The notes under the pieces were generated by a model that saw only the letters and a program-made list of their open reading frames with translations, searched no databases and was not told the DNA's origin. From Pseudomonas frederiksbergensis (GTDB taxonomy: Bacteria > Pseudomonadota > Gammaproteobacteria > Pseudomonadales > Pseudomonadaceae): a DNA stretch of 64,000 nt. The stretch spans positions 3,534,001 to 3,598,000 of the forward strand of contig NZ_CP142104.1 in assembly GCF_035751725.1 (NCBI RefSeq), written 5' to 3'. Below, one piece after another: positions 28,852 to 38,118 of the stretch. A program made the translations under genes and the position numbers. The stretch's first letter is position 1, and each line of letters opens with the position of its first letter.

Positions 28852-30069
28852 TTAGAAACAGGTTTCCATGCTTTCAACCACCCGCAACTGCTCATCCACC
28901 AGACACCCCACCCGCCACTTGTCGAACGTCAGGCACGGGTGGGAAGTCCCAAACGCAATGATGTCGCCCACCCGCAACTCAACCCCCGGCGCCACGGTCA
29001 TGAACGCATGCTGGTCCATCACCGCCGTCACCTTGCAACTGCTGACGTCATCGCCCGCCACCGAATCCGATCCCGGCTTGTAGCGCTTGAGTGGCACCGG
29101 CAACCCGGCGTCGTAGGCGACGTCGCGCTTGCCCAGGGCGATCACCGCGAAGCCCGGCTCCGGCAGCGATTGCACGTGGGCCCAGACTTCCAGGGCCGGG
29201 CGCAGGCCTTCGTGCAGGTCGCTACGGCGTTCCAGCACGCAGCACTGGGCGTCCTTGTAGATGCCATGGTCATGGGCCACGTAACTGCCGGGGCGCAGCA
29301 CGCTGAGGAAACGTCCCTGGGCATTGCGAGCTTCGAAGGATTCGGCGATCAGGTCGTACCAGGCCGAACCCGAGGCAGTGATGATTGGCTTGGCGATCGC
29401 AAACGCGCCGCTGTCCTGCAACTGCATCGCCAGCCCCACCAGGGATGCGGCGAATTGACGAATTCCACTGATGGCGTGGTCGCCGTGAATCACCCCTTCG
29501 TAGCCCTCGATGCCGGTCAAGGCGAGCGCCGGTTGTGCGCCGATGGCCTCGGCCAGCGCCAATACCTCGGCTTCGGTCCGGCAACCGCAACGACCGCCGG
29601 CGACGCCGTACTCGATCATCACGTTGAGCCGCACGCCACGAGAGGCGAAATAGGCGCCCAGGTCAGCGACATTGTCCGGATGATCGACCATGCAATGGAA
29701 CTCAAACGCCGGGTCGGCCAGCAGATCGGCGATCAGCGCCATGTTGGGTGTGCCGACCAGTTGGTTGGCCATCAGCACCCGCCGCACGCCATGGGCGTAC
29801 GCGGCACGGGTCTGTACCGCCGTGGCGAGGGTCAGGCCCCAGGCGCCGGCGTCGACCTGGCGACGGAACAGCGCCGGGGTCATGCTGGTCTTGCCGTGGG
29901 GCGCCAGCTCGGCACCGCTGTCACTGACGAATTTCTGCATCCAGCGGATGTTGTGTTCCAGCGCCTCGCGATGCAGCACCAACGCAGGCAGGCTGACGTC
30001 CCGCAGCAAATGAGCGCCCACGGCAGCGGCGCCCTTCTCGACGCCCGTGTTTTCAATGGCAGAAGACAT
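28852..30069 (-). CDS. fold-III PLP amino acid deaminase / D-threonine aldolase-family enzyme
   Basis: 405 residues of the alanine-racemase-like N-terminal barrel plus the D-serine dehydratase-like C-terminal domain. The PLP lysine is in LAPHGKTSM (residues about 55-65). Barrel strands include HCMVDHPDNV and RLNVMIEYGVAGGRCG; the C-terminal zinc-type motif region is FGTSHPCLTFD. The family cleaves or deaminates D-3-hydroxy amino acids, and many annotated members are simply called amino acid deaminase. The neighbouring RidA fits an enamine/imine-releasing deaminase. GGAG precedes ATG 30069. About 18% of the length aligns visibly with the second such enzyme at 36155. Confidence 0.85.
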   Translation of the reverse strand: MSSAIENTGVEKGAAAVGAHLLRDVSLPALVLHREALEHNIRWMQKFVSDSGAELAPHGKTSMTPALFRRQVDAGAWGLTLATAVQTRAAYAHGVRRVLMANQLVGTPNMALIADLLADPAFEFHCMVDHPDNVADLGAYFASRGVRLNVMIEYGVAGGRCGCRTEAEVLALAEAIGAQPALALTGIEGYEGVIHGDHAISGIRQFAASLVGLAMQLQDSGAFAIAKPIITASGSAWYDLIAESFEARNAQGRFLSVLRPGSYVAHDHGIYKDAQCCVLERRSDLHEGLRPALEVWAHVQSLPEPGFAVIALGKRDVAYDAGLPVPLKRYKPGSDSVAGDDVSSCKVTAVMDQHAFMTVAPGVELRVGDIIAFGTSHPCLTFDKWRVGCLVDEQLRVVESMETCF

Positions 30070-30099
30070 GTTCGAACTCCTCAAACAGCCGCGGCTGTT

Positions 30100-30864
30100 C
30101 TATTCGTTGATGCGCCGGGCCAGGTTGTTGGCGCTTTCGATCAGCACCCGGCGGTAGTCGGCGTAATTGTTCTTGGCGTCCGCTCTGGGGGCGACGATGC
30201 ACAGCGTCGCGATGGCTACGCCGCTGGGGTCTTTGACCGGTGCCGCAAAGCAGTGGGTGAAGGTGTCGGCGACGCTGTCGAACGAGAAAAACCCGTCGAG
30301 ACCGGCCTGGCGGATTTCCTTGAGAAATTGCTCCAGGGGCAGGCGCTCGCCGTCCGGCAGGATGAAGTCGTCAGGGTCTATCAGGTCGACGATTTGCTGG
30401 TCGCTCAAATGCGCCAGCAGCAGGCGCCCGGACGCGGTCCAGGGAATCGGCGCGTTTTCACCGATGTCCGAGGAAATGCGGAAGTGCCGCTCGCCTTCCT
30501 TCATCAGCGCGACCGTGTATTTGCGCCCGTTGAGCAGGCACATCTGCGCCGTTTCCCGGGTCTGGCGCACGATGTCCTGCAAGGCCTGGTCAGCCTCGCG
30601 ACTCAGGTCGAAATGCCGCAAGTGCGCCTGGCCGAGGAAATACAACTGGCGACCCAGGTACACGTGGCCGTCCTTGCCCACCGGCTCCAGGATGCGCCGC
30701 TCCAGCAGCGACGCCACCAGTTCATAGACCGTGGACTTGGGGCTGCCGATGCCGCTGGCGATATCGTTCGGGCGCAGCGGCTGGCCGATTTCCTTGAGGA
30801 AATCGAGAATATCGAACGCCCGATCCAATCCCCGGGCCCGGCGTTTGATGGTGTCTTCGGTCAT
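30100..30864 (-). CDS. IclR-family transcriptional regulator
   Basis: About 254 residues with an N-terminal winged helix-turn-helix (RAFDILDFLKEIGQPLRPNDIASGIGSPKSTVYELVASLLERRIL) and a C-terminal IclR effector domain (GENAPIPWTASGRLLLAHLSD, ATLCIVAP). It lies inside the transporter/deaminase run and most likely controls it in response to the amino acid or a product. The start may be 30864, with GGGA upstream, or 30879; the two differ by five residues. A dyad before the transporter genes (34396-34435) is a possible operator. Confidence 0.88.
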   Translation of the reverse strand: MTEDTIKRRARGLDRAFDILDFLKEIGQPLRPNDIASGIGSPKSTVYELVASLLERRILEPVGKDGHVYLGRQLYFLGQAHLRHFDLSREADQALQDIVRQTRETAQMCLLNGRKYTVALMKEGERHFRISSDIGENAPIPWTASGRLLLAHLSDQQIVDLIDPDDFILPDGERLPLEQFLKEIRQAGLDGFFSFDSVADTFTHCFAAPVKDPSGVAIATLCIVAPRADAKNNYADYRRVLIESANNLARRINE

Positions 30865-30938
30865 GTCTTTGGTTCCCATTCAATTGGCCGCGAGTGTACC
30901 CAGACTGCAAACTGGTCACAGCTCCTTGTGGCGGGGGA

Positions 30939-31325
30939 TCACTTCTTCTTGTAGGCCACACAATCGATCTCGACCTTGCAATCGACCATCATGCTCGCCT
31001 GCACACACGCCCGGGCCGGGGCGTGTTCCGGGCTGAAATATTCGCCGAAGACCTTGTTGAAACTCCAGAAGTCCCGAGGGTCTTCCAGCCAGACACCGCA
31101 GCGCACGACGTCTTCCAGGCCATAACCGGCTTCTTCGAGAATGGCGATCAGGTTCTTCATGGTCTGGTGGGTCTGTTCGACGATGCCACCAACGATGATT
31201 TCGCCGTTCACTGCCGGCACCTGGCCGGACACGTGCAGCCAGCCATCGGCCTCCACGGCGCGGGCGAAGGGTCGTGGCTGCCCGCCACCTGCGGTGCTGC
31301 CGGTGCCGTAGCGCGTAATGCTCAT
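30939..31325 (-). CDS. RidA-family enamine/imine deaminase
   Basis: 128 residues with the Rid barrel-core pattern WLHVSGQVPAVNGE, TMKNLIAILEEAGYGLEDVV and the catalytic arginine in APARACVQAS, followed by VEIDCVAY. RidA proteins hydrolyse the 2-aminoacrylate-type intermediates released by PLP dehydratases, so it likely serves the fold-III PLP enzyme two genes away. AGGAGAG precedes ATG 31325. It is one of three Rid proteins in the window and retains the key Arg. Confidence 0.9.
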   Translation of the reverse strand: MSITRYGTGSTAGGGQPRPFARAVEADGWLHVSGQVPAVNGEIIVGGIVEQTHQTMKNLIAILEEAGYGLEDVVRCGVWLEDPRDFWSFNKVFGEYFSPEHAPARACVQASMMVDCKVEIDCVAYKKK

Positions 31326-31350
31326 GGGTCTCTCCTTGTTGAATATAAAA

Positions 31351-32139
31351 TTAAAAACGGGTGTTCTTGAGGAATTCCGCCAGGCGCGGCGACTGCGGTC
31401 GCTCGAACAGTTCCTTCGGCGGTCCCTGCTCTTCGATACGGCCTTGGTTCATAAAGACAATCTTGTCCGAGACCTCGAAGGCGAAGCGCATCTCATGGGT
31501 CACCAGCAGCATGGTCATGCCATCTTCGGCCAGGCCCTTGATCACATTCAAAACCTCGCCGACCAGCTCCGGATCGAGCGCAGACGTCACTTCGTCAAAC
31601 AGCATCAGGCTCGGGTTCATCGCAATCGCCCGGGCAATCGCCACGCGCTGCTGCTGACCGCCGGACAACTGACCGGGAAAGTGATTGCGCCGTTCCAGCA
31701 GGCCAACCCGCTCCAGCCATTTTTCGGCCAGGGCGACGGCTTCGTCCTTCGGCAGTTTTTTCACCTTGAGCAGGCCCAAGGTGACGTTCTGCAACGCGCT
31801 CAGGTGCGGGAACAGATTGAATTGCTGGAACGCCATGCCGGTCATTGCCCGGTGCCGGGCGATGACTTTCTCGGGGTGACGCACACGCTTGCCGTCCACC
31901 TCGTCATAACCGATGGACTCGCCGTCGAGCACGATCTGGCCGCCCTGGAATTCTTCCAGCATGTTCACGCAACGCAGCAGCGTGGTCTTGCCCGAGCCAC
32001 TGGAACCGATCAGCGTGACCACATTGCCGCGCTGCATGCTCAGGTCCACGCCCTTGAGCACTTCCAGCGGACCGTATTGTTTGCGCAGGCCGCGAATGTC
32101 CAGCAGCGGTTGGGCGTTGTTGAGGGGAACGTCAGTCAT
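31351..32139 (-). CDS. polar amino acid ABC transporter, ATP-binding protein
   Basis: 262 residues, GlnQ/HisP type: Walker [11 protein letters not shown]-loop, signature LSGGQQQR, Walker [16 protein letters not shown] and switch His in [10 protein letters not shown]. The first residues overlap the preceding permease stop by four bases. It powers uptake of an amino acid together with two permeases and the binding protein. Confidence 0.93.
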   Translation of the reverse strand: MTDVPLNNAQPLLDIRGLRKQYGPLEVLKGVDLSMQRGNVVTLIGSSGSGKTTLLRCVNMLEEFQGGQIVLDGESIGYDEVDGKRVRHPEKVIARHRAMTGMAFQQFNLFPHLSALQNVTLGLLKVKKLPKDEAVALAEKWLERVGLLERRNHFPGQLSGGQQQRVAIARAIAMNPSLMLFDEVTSALDPELVGEVLNVIKGLAEDGMTMLLVTHEMRFAFEVSDKIVFMNQGRIEEQGPPKELFERPQSPRLAEFLKNTRF

Positions 32140-32798
32140 GGCAAGGCCACCCGCTTTTCAATGCGCCGCCCGAGCAACTCGATGGCGTAGTTGATGATGA
32201 AAAAGAGAAACCCGGCGAACAGGTAGAACTCCAGGGTCATGAAATTCCGGGCGATGATCTGCTGTGTGCTGAGCAGCAGCTCGGCGACGCCGATCACCGA
32301 CAGCAAGGTCGAGGCCTTGACGATTTCGGTGGAGGAATTGACCCAGGTTGGCAGGATCTGCCGCAGCGCCTGGGGCAACAGCACGTAGCCCAGCGCCTGG
32401 TAGAACGTCAGGCCGATGGCCTGGCTCGCCTCCATCTGCCCACGGGGCAACGCCTGCAAGGCACCGCGCACGATCTCGGCCACGTGGGAGCCGCAGAACA
32501 GCGTAAGGCCCAGCACCCCGGCCTGGAACGCACCGATCTTCCAGCCCAGGGCCGGGGCCATGTAGAAGCAGGCCAGCACCAGCACGAACACCGGTGTTCC
32601 GCGAATCAGGTCGACATAGAAACGAAACGGCGCGCGCATCCAGACTCGCCCGTATGTCAGGGCCAATCCGGCGACAACACCGATCAAGGTGCCCAGCACA
32701 ATCGCCAGCACCGAACATTGCACGCTGGTCAGGAAGCCGTTCCACAAGGTGTCCCGGGCGACCCATAACTCATGTAGCCAACTGGGGGATTCGTACAT
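32136..32798 (-). CDS. polar amino acid ABC transporter permease 1
   Basis: 220 residues, His/Glu/Gln/Arg/opine-type permease with five or so hydrophobic segments and the EAA-type loop [33 protein letters not shown] precedes the ATG at 32798. It pairs with the next permease to form a heterodimeric channel. Confidence 0.92.
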   Translation of the reverse strand: MYESPSWLHELWVARDTLWNGFLTSVQCSVLAIVLGTLIGVVAGLALTYGRVWMRAPFRFYVDLIRGTPVFVLVLACFYMAPALGWKIGAFQAGVLGLTLFCGSHVAEIVRGALQALPRGQMEASQAIGLTFYQALGYVLLPQALRQILPTWVNSSTEIVKASTLLSVIGVAELLLSTQQIIARNFMTLEFYLFAGFLFFIINYAIELLGRRIEKRVALP

Positions 32799-32807
32799 GG
32801 GAAACTC

Positions 32808-33470
32808 CTAACGGCGGATCGCCAGGCGCTGCTCGAAATACCGCAGCAGCATGGCAATGAGGTAACAGGCCGCGACATACAGGGCCGTGGTCACCAGCCA
32901 GGTTTCGATCACCCGGTAGCTCTCCACGTTGATCTTGCGGGCGTAGTAGGTCAGCTCCGGCACGGCAATGGCCGCCGCCAAGGAGGTGTCCTTGAACAGC
33001 GAGATGAAGTTGTTCGACAAGGCCGGCAACACGTTGCGCAGCATCACCGGCACGGTGACGTACGCCTTCACCTGCCACTCGCCCAGGCCGATGGCCAACC
33101 CTGCTTCCCGCTGCCCCTTGTGGATGCTCAACAGTCCGCCGCGAAACACTTCGGTCAGGTAGGCCCCGGCGTACAGCGACAGCGTAATGACGAACGACGG
33201 CAGCTTGTCCAGGCGAATGCCCAGGCTTGGCAAGGCGAAGTAGATCAACAGGATCAGCACCAGGATCGGCGTATTGCGGATCACCGTGACATACACCGAC
33301 GCCAGCACCCGCAGCATGCGATGTTTGCTGAGCAGCGCGAACGCCATCGCCAGGCCGATCACGCACCCGATGGCGATCGATACCAGCGCCAGGGAAAGCC
33401 CCAGGCCCAGCCCCGCCAGCAGCGTGTCGAAATCGCGCCAGACGGCGGCAAAGTTCAACTGATAATTCAT
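32808..33470 (-). CDS. polar amino acid ABC transporter permease 2
   Basis: 220 residues, same family: VYVTVIRNTPILVLILLIYF and the EAA loop REAGLAIGLGEWQVKAYVTVPVMLRNVLP. ATG 33470 (MNYQLNFAAVW) fits the family N-terminus; a further start ten codons upstream is possible. It lies 9 bases before permease 1. Confidence 0.92.
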   Translation of the reverse strand: MNYQLNFAAVWRDFDTLLAGLGLGLSLALVSIAIGCVIGLAMAFALLSKHRMLRVLASVYVTVIRNTPILVLILLIYFALPSLGIRLDKLPSFVITLSLYAGAYLTEVFRGGLLSIHKGQREAGLAIGLGEWQVKAYVTVPVMLRNVLPALSNNFISLFKDTSLAAAIAVPELTYYARKINVESYRVIETWLVTTALYVAACYLIAMLLRYFEQRLAIRR

Positions 33471-33524
33471 GGTCGGCAGCACCTTCGACGGAGCGCCCAC
33501 AATGGGCGCCCCGGGCTCACGGGG

Positions 33525-34373
33525 TCATTTGAACTCAACAGGGAAACCAATCGCCGGCGACGGCAGGTCGACGCCGAACCACTGCTTGAACGACGCCGCA
33601 TAGGTCGGGAATTCCACGCCGGTCATGGCTTCATGCAGGGTGGTGTTGACGAAGTTCAGCCAGTCCTGGTCGCCGCGCTTGACCGCACAGGCGTAGGTTT
33701 GCGGGCTCCAGGCGTAGGCCGGGCTGCGGTAGCGTCCCGGATTCTGCACCATCAGGTATTTGACCGAGGACTGGTCGGTGGCGGCGGCATCGGCGCGGCC
33801 GGAGTTCACGGCCTGGTACATCAGGTCGACGCTGTCGTACTGATCGACCTTGGCCTTGGGCAGCGCCTGGTGCACGAGTTCTTCGGCGTAGACGTTCTGC
33901 AGCACGGCCACGGTGACGTCATCATCTGCGGCCTTGAGGTCTTCGATTTCCTTGTACTTGCTGTTGGCCGGCAACAGCAGGCCCACGCCTTCGCGGTAGT
34001 ACGGCAAGGTAAACGCCACCTGCTGGGCGCGACTGGCAGTGACGGTGATGAACTGGCAGCTCATGTCGACCTTGTCGGTCAGCAGGTTGGGAATCCGCGC
34101 ATCGGACGACTGCACCACGAACTCGACTTTCTCCGGGTCGTTGAACAGGCCCTTGGCGACCATCCGCGCGATATCGATATCAAAGCCCTGCAACTTGCCA
34201 TCCGCTCCCTGGAAGTGCCACGGCGCATTGGTACTGCCCGTGCCCACGATCAATTTTCCGCGTTGCAGCACGCTGTCCAGCTTGCTGTCGGCCGCTTGGG
34301 CGACACCCATGGCAGCCGTCGTGGCCGCGAAGAGAAAAACACACGCTTTGAACAAGGAAGGTCGGCATTGCAT
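33525..34373 (-). CDS. amino acid ABC transporter periplasmic binding protein
   Basis: 282 residues with a signal peptide (MQCRPSLFKACVFLFAATTAAMGVAQA) and the SBP-family-3 core: LIVGTGSTNAPWHFQGADGKLQGFDIDIARM, then DMSCQFITVTASRAQQVAFTLPYY. Ligand unknown; a D-amino acid or hydroxy-amino acid would suit the downstream enzymes. GGAG precedes ATG 34373; a GTG three codons earlier is the only alternative. It heads the eight-gene run. Confidence 0.93.
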   Translation of the reverse strand: MQCRPSLFKACVFLFAATTAAMGVAQAADSKLDSVLQRGKLIVGTGSTNAPWHFQGADGKLQGFDIDIARMVAKGLFNDPEKVEFVVQSSDARIPNLLTDKVDMSCQFITVTASRAQQVAFTLPYYREGVGLLLPANSKYKEIEDLKAADDDVTVAVLQNVYAEELVHQALPKAKVDQYDSVDLMYQAVNSGRADAAATDQSSVKYLMVQNPGRYRSPAYAWSPQTYACAVKRGDQDWLNFVNTTLHEAMTGVEFPTYAASFKQWFGVDLPSPAIGFPVEFK

Positions 34374-34395
34374 GGCAAGCACTCCAGGGTGAGTT

Positions 34396-34435
34396 TATTC
34401 CGCTATACCGGAACATGGTATGTAACAACGGAATA
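34396..34435 (-). promoter_or_regulatory. candidate operator before the amino-acid transporter operon
   Basis: TATTCCG (34396-34402) and CGGAATA (34429-34435) are perfect arms; an inner TTCCG-N6-CGGAA (34398-34413) overlaps. This lies 23-62 bases upstream of the binding-protein start, where an IclR-type repressor (encoded within the operon) could act. The remaining gap 34436-34724 holds a short GCTACC/GGTAGC palindrome near 34570 and nothing else recognisable. Confidence 0.4.
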
Positions 34436-34724
34436 GACAGCAGAAAGTGTGCCACAGCCTTTCGATGCGGTGGAGGGGAAAATGGAACGTCAACGAAATC
34501 AGGTAGATAGTGAAACTGCCGATGCGGGTGCGGATCACCGTGCGTTTGCGGTTGCTACCGTTGGCTACGGCTACCGGGTAGCAAGGCCCCAGCGCAAAGC
34601 ACATCGAGTGCGCCATACACCCCAGCGCACCAAAATGGCGCCGCCAACCTGTCAACCCTGACAGTAGCGACGCCCGGCCGGGTTGCTTATGGTCTAGGGC
34701 ACGTCTCGAAACAGGGAAGCCGCC

Positions 34725-35171
34725 ATGAGCTCGCTCATCACCCACGTCAGTACTCAAAAGGACTACCGCAAGGCACTCAAGACCTGGCGTCCGGTGGTCT
34801 TCTATTTCGGCCATCCGCATTGCTACGCCTGCGGGATGGCCGATCCGCTGTTCTGCAAGGTCGCCGAGGCCTTCGAGACTCGGGCCGTGATCTACAAACT
34901 CAGCACCGATCAATCGCCCCAGCACCCGGAAGTCACCGGCACGCCAACCGTGTTGTTCTACAAAGACGGGAAACTGCGCCGCAAGCTCAAGGGCATCGGT
35001 GACCCGGCTTCGTTCGTCCAGACCTTCACCGAGCTGGTTGGCCGGACCAAGCCCAGGCGCTTGCCGACACCGCGCCGTCACGATGTGTGCTGGCTGCGCC
35101 AGCGACTCAGAACCTTATGCACCGTCCGCCGGGCGCCGGCGCTTTTGCGGCTAAGGGCGACGCCTCGGTAG
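34725..35171 (+). CDS. thioredoxin-like protein with CYAC motif
   Basis: 148 residues with a thioredoxin fold core: VVFYFGHPHCYACGMADPLF (CxxC at C-Y-A-C) and the cis-Pro loop GTPTVLFYKDG. Residues after about 108 are Arg-rich (RTKPRRLPTPRRHD, then a basic tail) and look like an added or out-of-pattern extension, so the conserved part is about 105 residues. No signal peptide; presumably a cytoplasmic thiol reductant. It lies convergent to the LysR gene that follows. Confidence 0.75.
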   Translation: MSSLITHVSTQKDYRKALKTWRPVVFYFGHPHCYACGMADPLFCKVAEAFETRAVIYKLSTDQSPQHPEVTGTPTVLFYKDGKLRRKLKGIGDPASFVQTFTELVGRTKPRRLPTPRRHDVCWLRQRLRTLCTVRRAPALLRLRATPR

Positions 35172-35173
35172 CG

Positions 35174-36058
35174 TCAGGTTTTGAGCGCTGTTTCCAAAAA
35201 GCTCAGTAGTGCCTGCACGCGCGCACTGCGCAGTTTTTTCGAGGGCACCAGCACGTTGATAGGCGCGCTGTCGAAGCGCCAGTCTGCAAGCACTCGGACC
35301 AAACGCCCCTCGGCCAAGGATTGGCTGACGTCCCATTGCGAACGCAACACCAGTCCGAGCCCCTCTTCCGCCCACCGCCGGGCCACGCTTCCATCATTGC
35401 TCAACATCGCCGGTTTGATGCGCAGCGTCTTGCGCTCCTGCCCTTGGCGGAGGTGCCACAGCGTCACATCCTCGTCGTTTTCCCGGATGCAAATGCAGCG
35501 ATGCCCGGCAAGTTGCTCGGGTGACGCAGGCGCGCCGTGCTGTTGAAGGTAGGCGGGGCTTGCGCAGAGCCATCGATCATTCGGGGTCAAAGGCCGGGCG
35601 ACCCACGAGCTGTCGTTGAGGTTGCCGATGTGGATCACCGCGTCACTGTCGTGCCGGTCAGGCCAAGGCGTTTCCCGCAGGTCCAGTTGCAAGCACAACT
35701 GGGGGTGCAATCGGGCAAAACGGGCCAATAACGGCGCGATGCGTTGCCGCCCATAACCGAACGGCGCGGCGAGCCGGAGCGTGCCGACCAATTGATCATT
35801 TTGCTGCTTGAACGATTCCGGGAGCGCTTCGAGTTGCTCCAGCAGCAGCGCGCTCTGGCGGGCAAAGCGCTCGCCATCGGCGGTCAGGCTCAGGCGCCGC
35901 GCATCACGGCTGGCCAGGGTCAGGCCAAGCACCGCTTCCAGCTTGCGCAGGCGCATGGACAGCGCAGGCGGCGAGACATTCAAGTGCCTGGCAGCGGCGC
36001 TCAAGGATTCGGAACGCGCCAAGGTGACGGACATGCGCAGGTCTTCAAGACTAATCAT
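35174..36058 (-). CDS. LysR-family transcriptional regulator
   Basis: 294 residues. N-terminal helix-turn-helix SLSAAARHLNVSPPALSMRLRKLEAVLGLTLASRDARRLSLT, then the co-inducer domain. Divergent from the PLP enzyme/RidA pair at 36155 with a 96-base gap, the usual LysR-target layout, so it probably controls that pair. Confidence 0.9.
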   Translation of the reverse strand: MISLEDLRMSVTLARSESLSAAARHLNVSPPALSMRLRKLEAVLGLTLASRDARRLSLTADGERFARQSALLLEQLEALPESFKQQNDQLVGTLRLAAPFGYGRQRIAPLLARFARLHPQLCLQLDLRETPWPDRHDSDAVIHIGNLNDSSWVARPLTPNDRWLCASPAYLQQHGAPASPEQLAGHRCICIRENDEDVTLWHLRQGQERKTLRIKPAMLSNDGSVARRWAEEGLGLVLRSQWDVSQSLAEGRLVRVLADWRFDSAPINVLVPSKKLRSARVQALLSFLETALKT

Positions 36059-36154
36059 TCAGTTCAACTTAATGATTGATAACGACACATTGAACCATGG
36101 GTTAACGCGGACTGAGTAGAGTCGCCTCAACTCCCACGCCAACGAGTCCTGCCG

Positions 36155-37291
36155 ATGATAGTTTCTCTGACCCACCTCGACACGCCCGCCGCGCTGATCG
36201 ATGTACCGCGCATGCAGCGCAACATCCAGCGCATGCAGCAGCGCATGGACAACCTGGGCGTGCGCTTGCGCCCACACATCAAGACCAGCAAATGCCTGCC
36301 AACGGTCCGGGCGCAGATCGACGCGGGCGCCCAGGGCGTTACCGTGTCCACCTTGAAGGAGGCGGAACATTGTTTCGCAGCAGGCATCCGGGACATTTTT
36401 TATGCCGTCGCCATGGCTCCCGGCAAACTGCCCCAGGCACTGGCGCTGCTGCGCGAGGGCTGCCAATTGAGCATCCTCACCGACAGCTTGGCCGGCGCGC
36501 AGGCCATCGTCGACTTTGGCCAACAGCACGATACCAATTTCGATGTGTGGGTCGAGATCGATTGCGACGGCCATCGATCGGGCCTGAAGGAAGATGACAA
36601 GGCACTTGTCCAGATCGCCCGATTGCTCACCCGTGGCGGCTCATCACTTTGCGGCGTGATGACCCACGCCGGCTCCAGCTACGAACTTGACAATCAACCC
36701 GCGCTGCAAGCCTTGGCCGAGCAGGAGCGTCGTGTTTGCGTCAGCGCCGCCCAACGCATCCGCGAAGCCGGGCTGGTCTGCCCGCAAGTCAGCATCGGCT
36801 CGACCCCGACAGCGCTGTCGGCACAGAACCTGGACGGCGTCACCGAGGTGCGCGCCGGTGTCTATGTGTTCTTCGACCTAGTGATGCACAACGTCGGCGT
36901 TTGTCGGCGCGATGAACTCGCGTTGAGCGTACTGACCACCATCATCGGCCATCAGCCTGACAAGGGCTGGATCATCACCGATGCAGGATGGATGGCGATG
37001 AGCCGGGACCGCGGGACGCAGCGTCAGCATCGCGACTATGGCTACGGGCAGGTTTGCACCGAACACGGCGACTGGCTCGAAGACCTGCGGTTCGGCGCCG
37101 CGAATCAGGAGCACGGCATCATTACCCTGCAGAACCCTGCAAGCCTGGATATCGTCGTGCGTTTTCCGGTCGGCAGCCGCCTGCGCATCCTGCCCAATCA
37201 CGCCTGCGCGACCGGCGCGCAGTTTCCTCACTATCACGCCTGTGAAGCCACGGGCGAAGTGCACATTTGGAGTCGCCTGCATGGCTGGTGA
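36155..37291 (+). CDS. D-threonine aldolase / D-serine dehydratase-family PLP enzyme
   Basis: 378 residues, fold-III PLP: LIDVPRMQRNIQRMQ, PLP lysine in LRPHIKTSKC (residues about 40-49), VWVEIDCDGHRSGL, and C-terminal metal-binding pair in LPNHACATGAQF (H-x-C). The H-x-C motif is typical of the DSD1/DTA group using a divalent metal. It cleaves or dehydrates D-3-hydroxy amino acids. The stop overlaps the RidA gene start by 11 bases, so the two are translationally coupled. Paralogous to the enzyme at 28852 but clearly different in sequence. Confidence 0.88.
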   Translation: MIVSLTHLDTPAALIDVPRMQRNIQRMQQRMDNLGVRLRPHIKTSKCLPTVRAQIDAGAQGVTVSTLKEAEHCFAAGIRDIFYAVAMAPGKLPQALALLREGCQLSILTDSLAGAQAIVDFGQQHDTNFDVWVEIDCDGHRSGLKEDDKALVQIARLLTRGGSSLCGVMTHAGSSYELDNQPALQALAEQERRVCVSAAQRIREAGLVCPQVSIGSTPTALSAQNLDGVTEVRAGVYVFFDLVMHNVGVCRRDELALSVLTTIIGHQPDKGWIITDAGWMAMSRDRGTQRQHRDYGYGQVCTEHGDWLEDLRFGAANQEHGIITLQNPASLDIVVRFPVGSRLRILPNHACATGAQFPHYHACEATGEVHIWSRLHGW

Positions 37292-37679
37292 AATCGAATC
37301 GATCCACACGACCCACGCTGCGACGCCGGGCGGACATTACGCTCAAGCAGTCGCGCACCAGGGAATCCTGTACCTCTCCGGGCAACTGCCGGTACGCGCC
37401 GATGGCCGCCACAACATTGGCGAACCGTTCGAGGTCCAGGTCGCCGTCGCCCTGGACAACCTGATGGCGATTCTCGACGCGGCGGGTCGAGGACCACACG
37501 ATCTGTTGAAGGTGACGGTGTACATCGCCGGCATCGAGCACTGGCCAGCGTTCGACCGGATCTACGCACGCTACCTGGGCGAACATCGACCCGCGCGCGC
37601 CGTGGTGCCGGTGCCGGCCCTGCACCATGGCTACCTGGTTGAAATCGAAGCGTTGGCTCGCTCGGGGCTCAAATCTTGA
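37281..37679 (+). CDS. RidA-family protein coupled to the PLP enzyme
   Basis: 132 residues: GGHYAQAVAHQGILYLSGQLPVRADGR, DNLMAILDAAGRGPHDLLKVTVYI, catalytic Arg in RPARAVVPVPAL, VEIEALA. ATG 37281 lies within the last codons of the PLP enzyme gene. It would remove reactive 2-aminoacrylate-type products made by its partner. Confidence 0.9.
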   Translation: MAGEIESIHTTHAATPGGHYAQAVAHQGILYLSGQLPVRADGRHNIGEPFEVQVAVALDNLMAILDAAGRGPHDLLKVTVYIAGIEHWPAFDRIYARYLGEHRPARAVVPVPALHHGYLVEIEALARSGLKS

Positions 37680-37692
37680 AGTGCCTCGTGCC

Positions 37693-38085
37693 CTACTCCT
37701 CTGCCCGCCCACTGCCCTCGCGATCACGCTCATACCGCCGCACCAACGCAAACGCCGGCAACCAGGACTCGCGGCGTACGGTCCAGCATTCATAGGTGGG
37801 CTTCAGTTGGTCGGGGGCGTCGAGCGCGCCGAGGTGCACTTCGATCTCGTCGCCACTGCGGGCGAACAGCGACGAGCCACAGTCGGGACAGAAAAAGCGT
37901 CCGGCGTAGTCCCGGGTTACGCCCGTGACGGTCACCGCGTCCCGGGGGAACACAGCCGCCGCGAAAAACAACGCGCCATGGTGCTTGCGGCAATCCAGGC
38001 AGTGGCAAAGGCCGACCCGGTAAGGGCGGCCGGACGCTTCAAGGCGAACGTTGCCGCACAGGCAACCGCCGGTGAATCGGTCCAT
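37693..38085 (-). CDS. GFA (glutathione-dependent formaldehyde-activating) family protein
   Basis: 130 residues with the paired zinc-binding cysteines: GGCLCGNVR, GLCHCLDCRKHHGA and FCPDCGSSLFA. GFA proteins bind zinc; few have a proven reaction, so the formaldehyde role is not implied. GGAGAG precedes ATG 38085 (MDRFTGGCLCG). Convergent to RidA. Confidence 0.88.
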   Translation of the reverse strand: MDRFTGGCLCGNVRLEASGRPYRVGLCHCLDCRKHHGALFFAAAVFPRDAVTVTGVTRDYAGRFFCPDCGSSLFARSGDEIEVHLGALDAPDQLKPTYECWTVRRESWLPAFALVRRYERDREGSGRAEE

Positions 38086-38118
38086 CGTTGCTCTCCTCTG
38101 CAATCGAGAAAAATGTCA

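Noticed and set aside
28819..30954. 711-codon open frame on the plus strand
   Set aside because: Antisense to the PLP enzyme and IclR genes; composition (many His, Gln, Arg, Ala) is that of a shadow frame.
33120..34436. 438-codon plus-strand frame over the ABC transporter genes
   Set aside because: Shadow of permease and binding-protein genes with conserved motifs.
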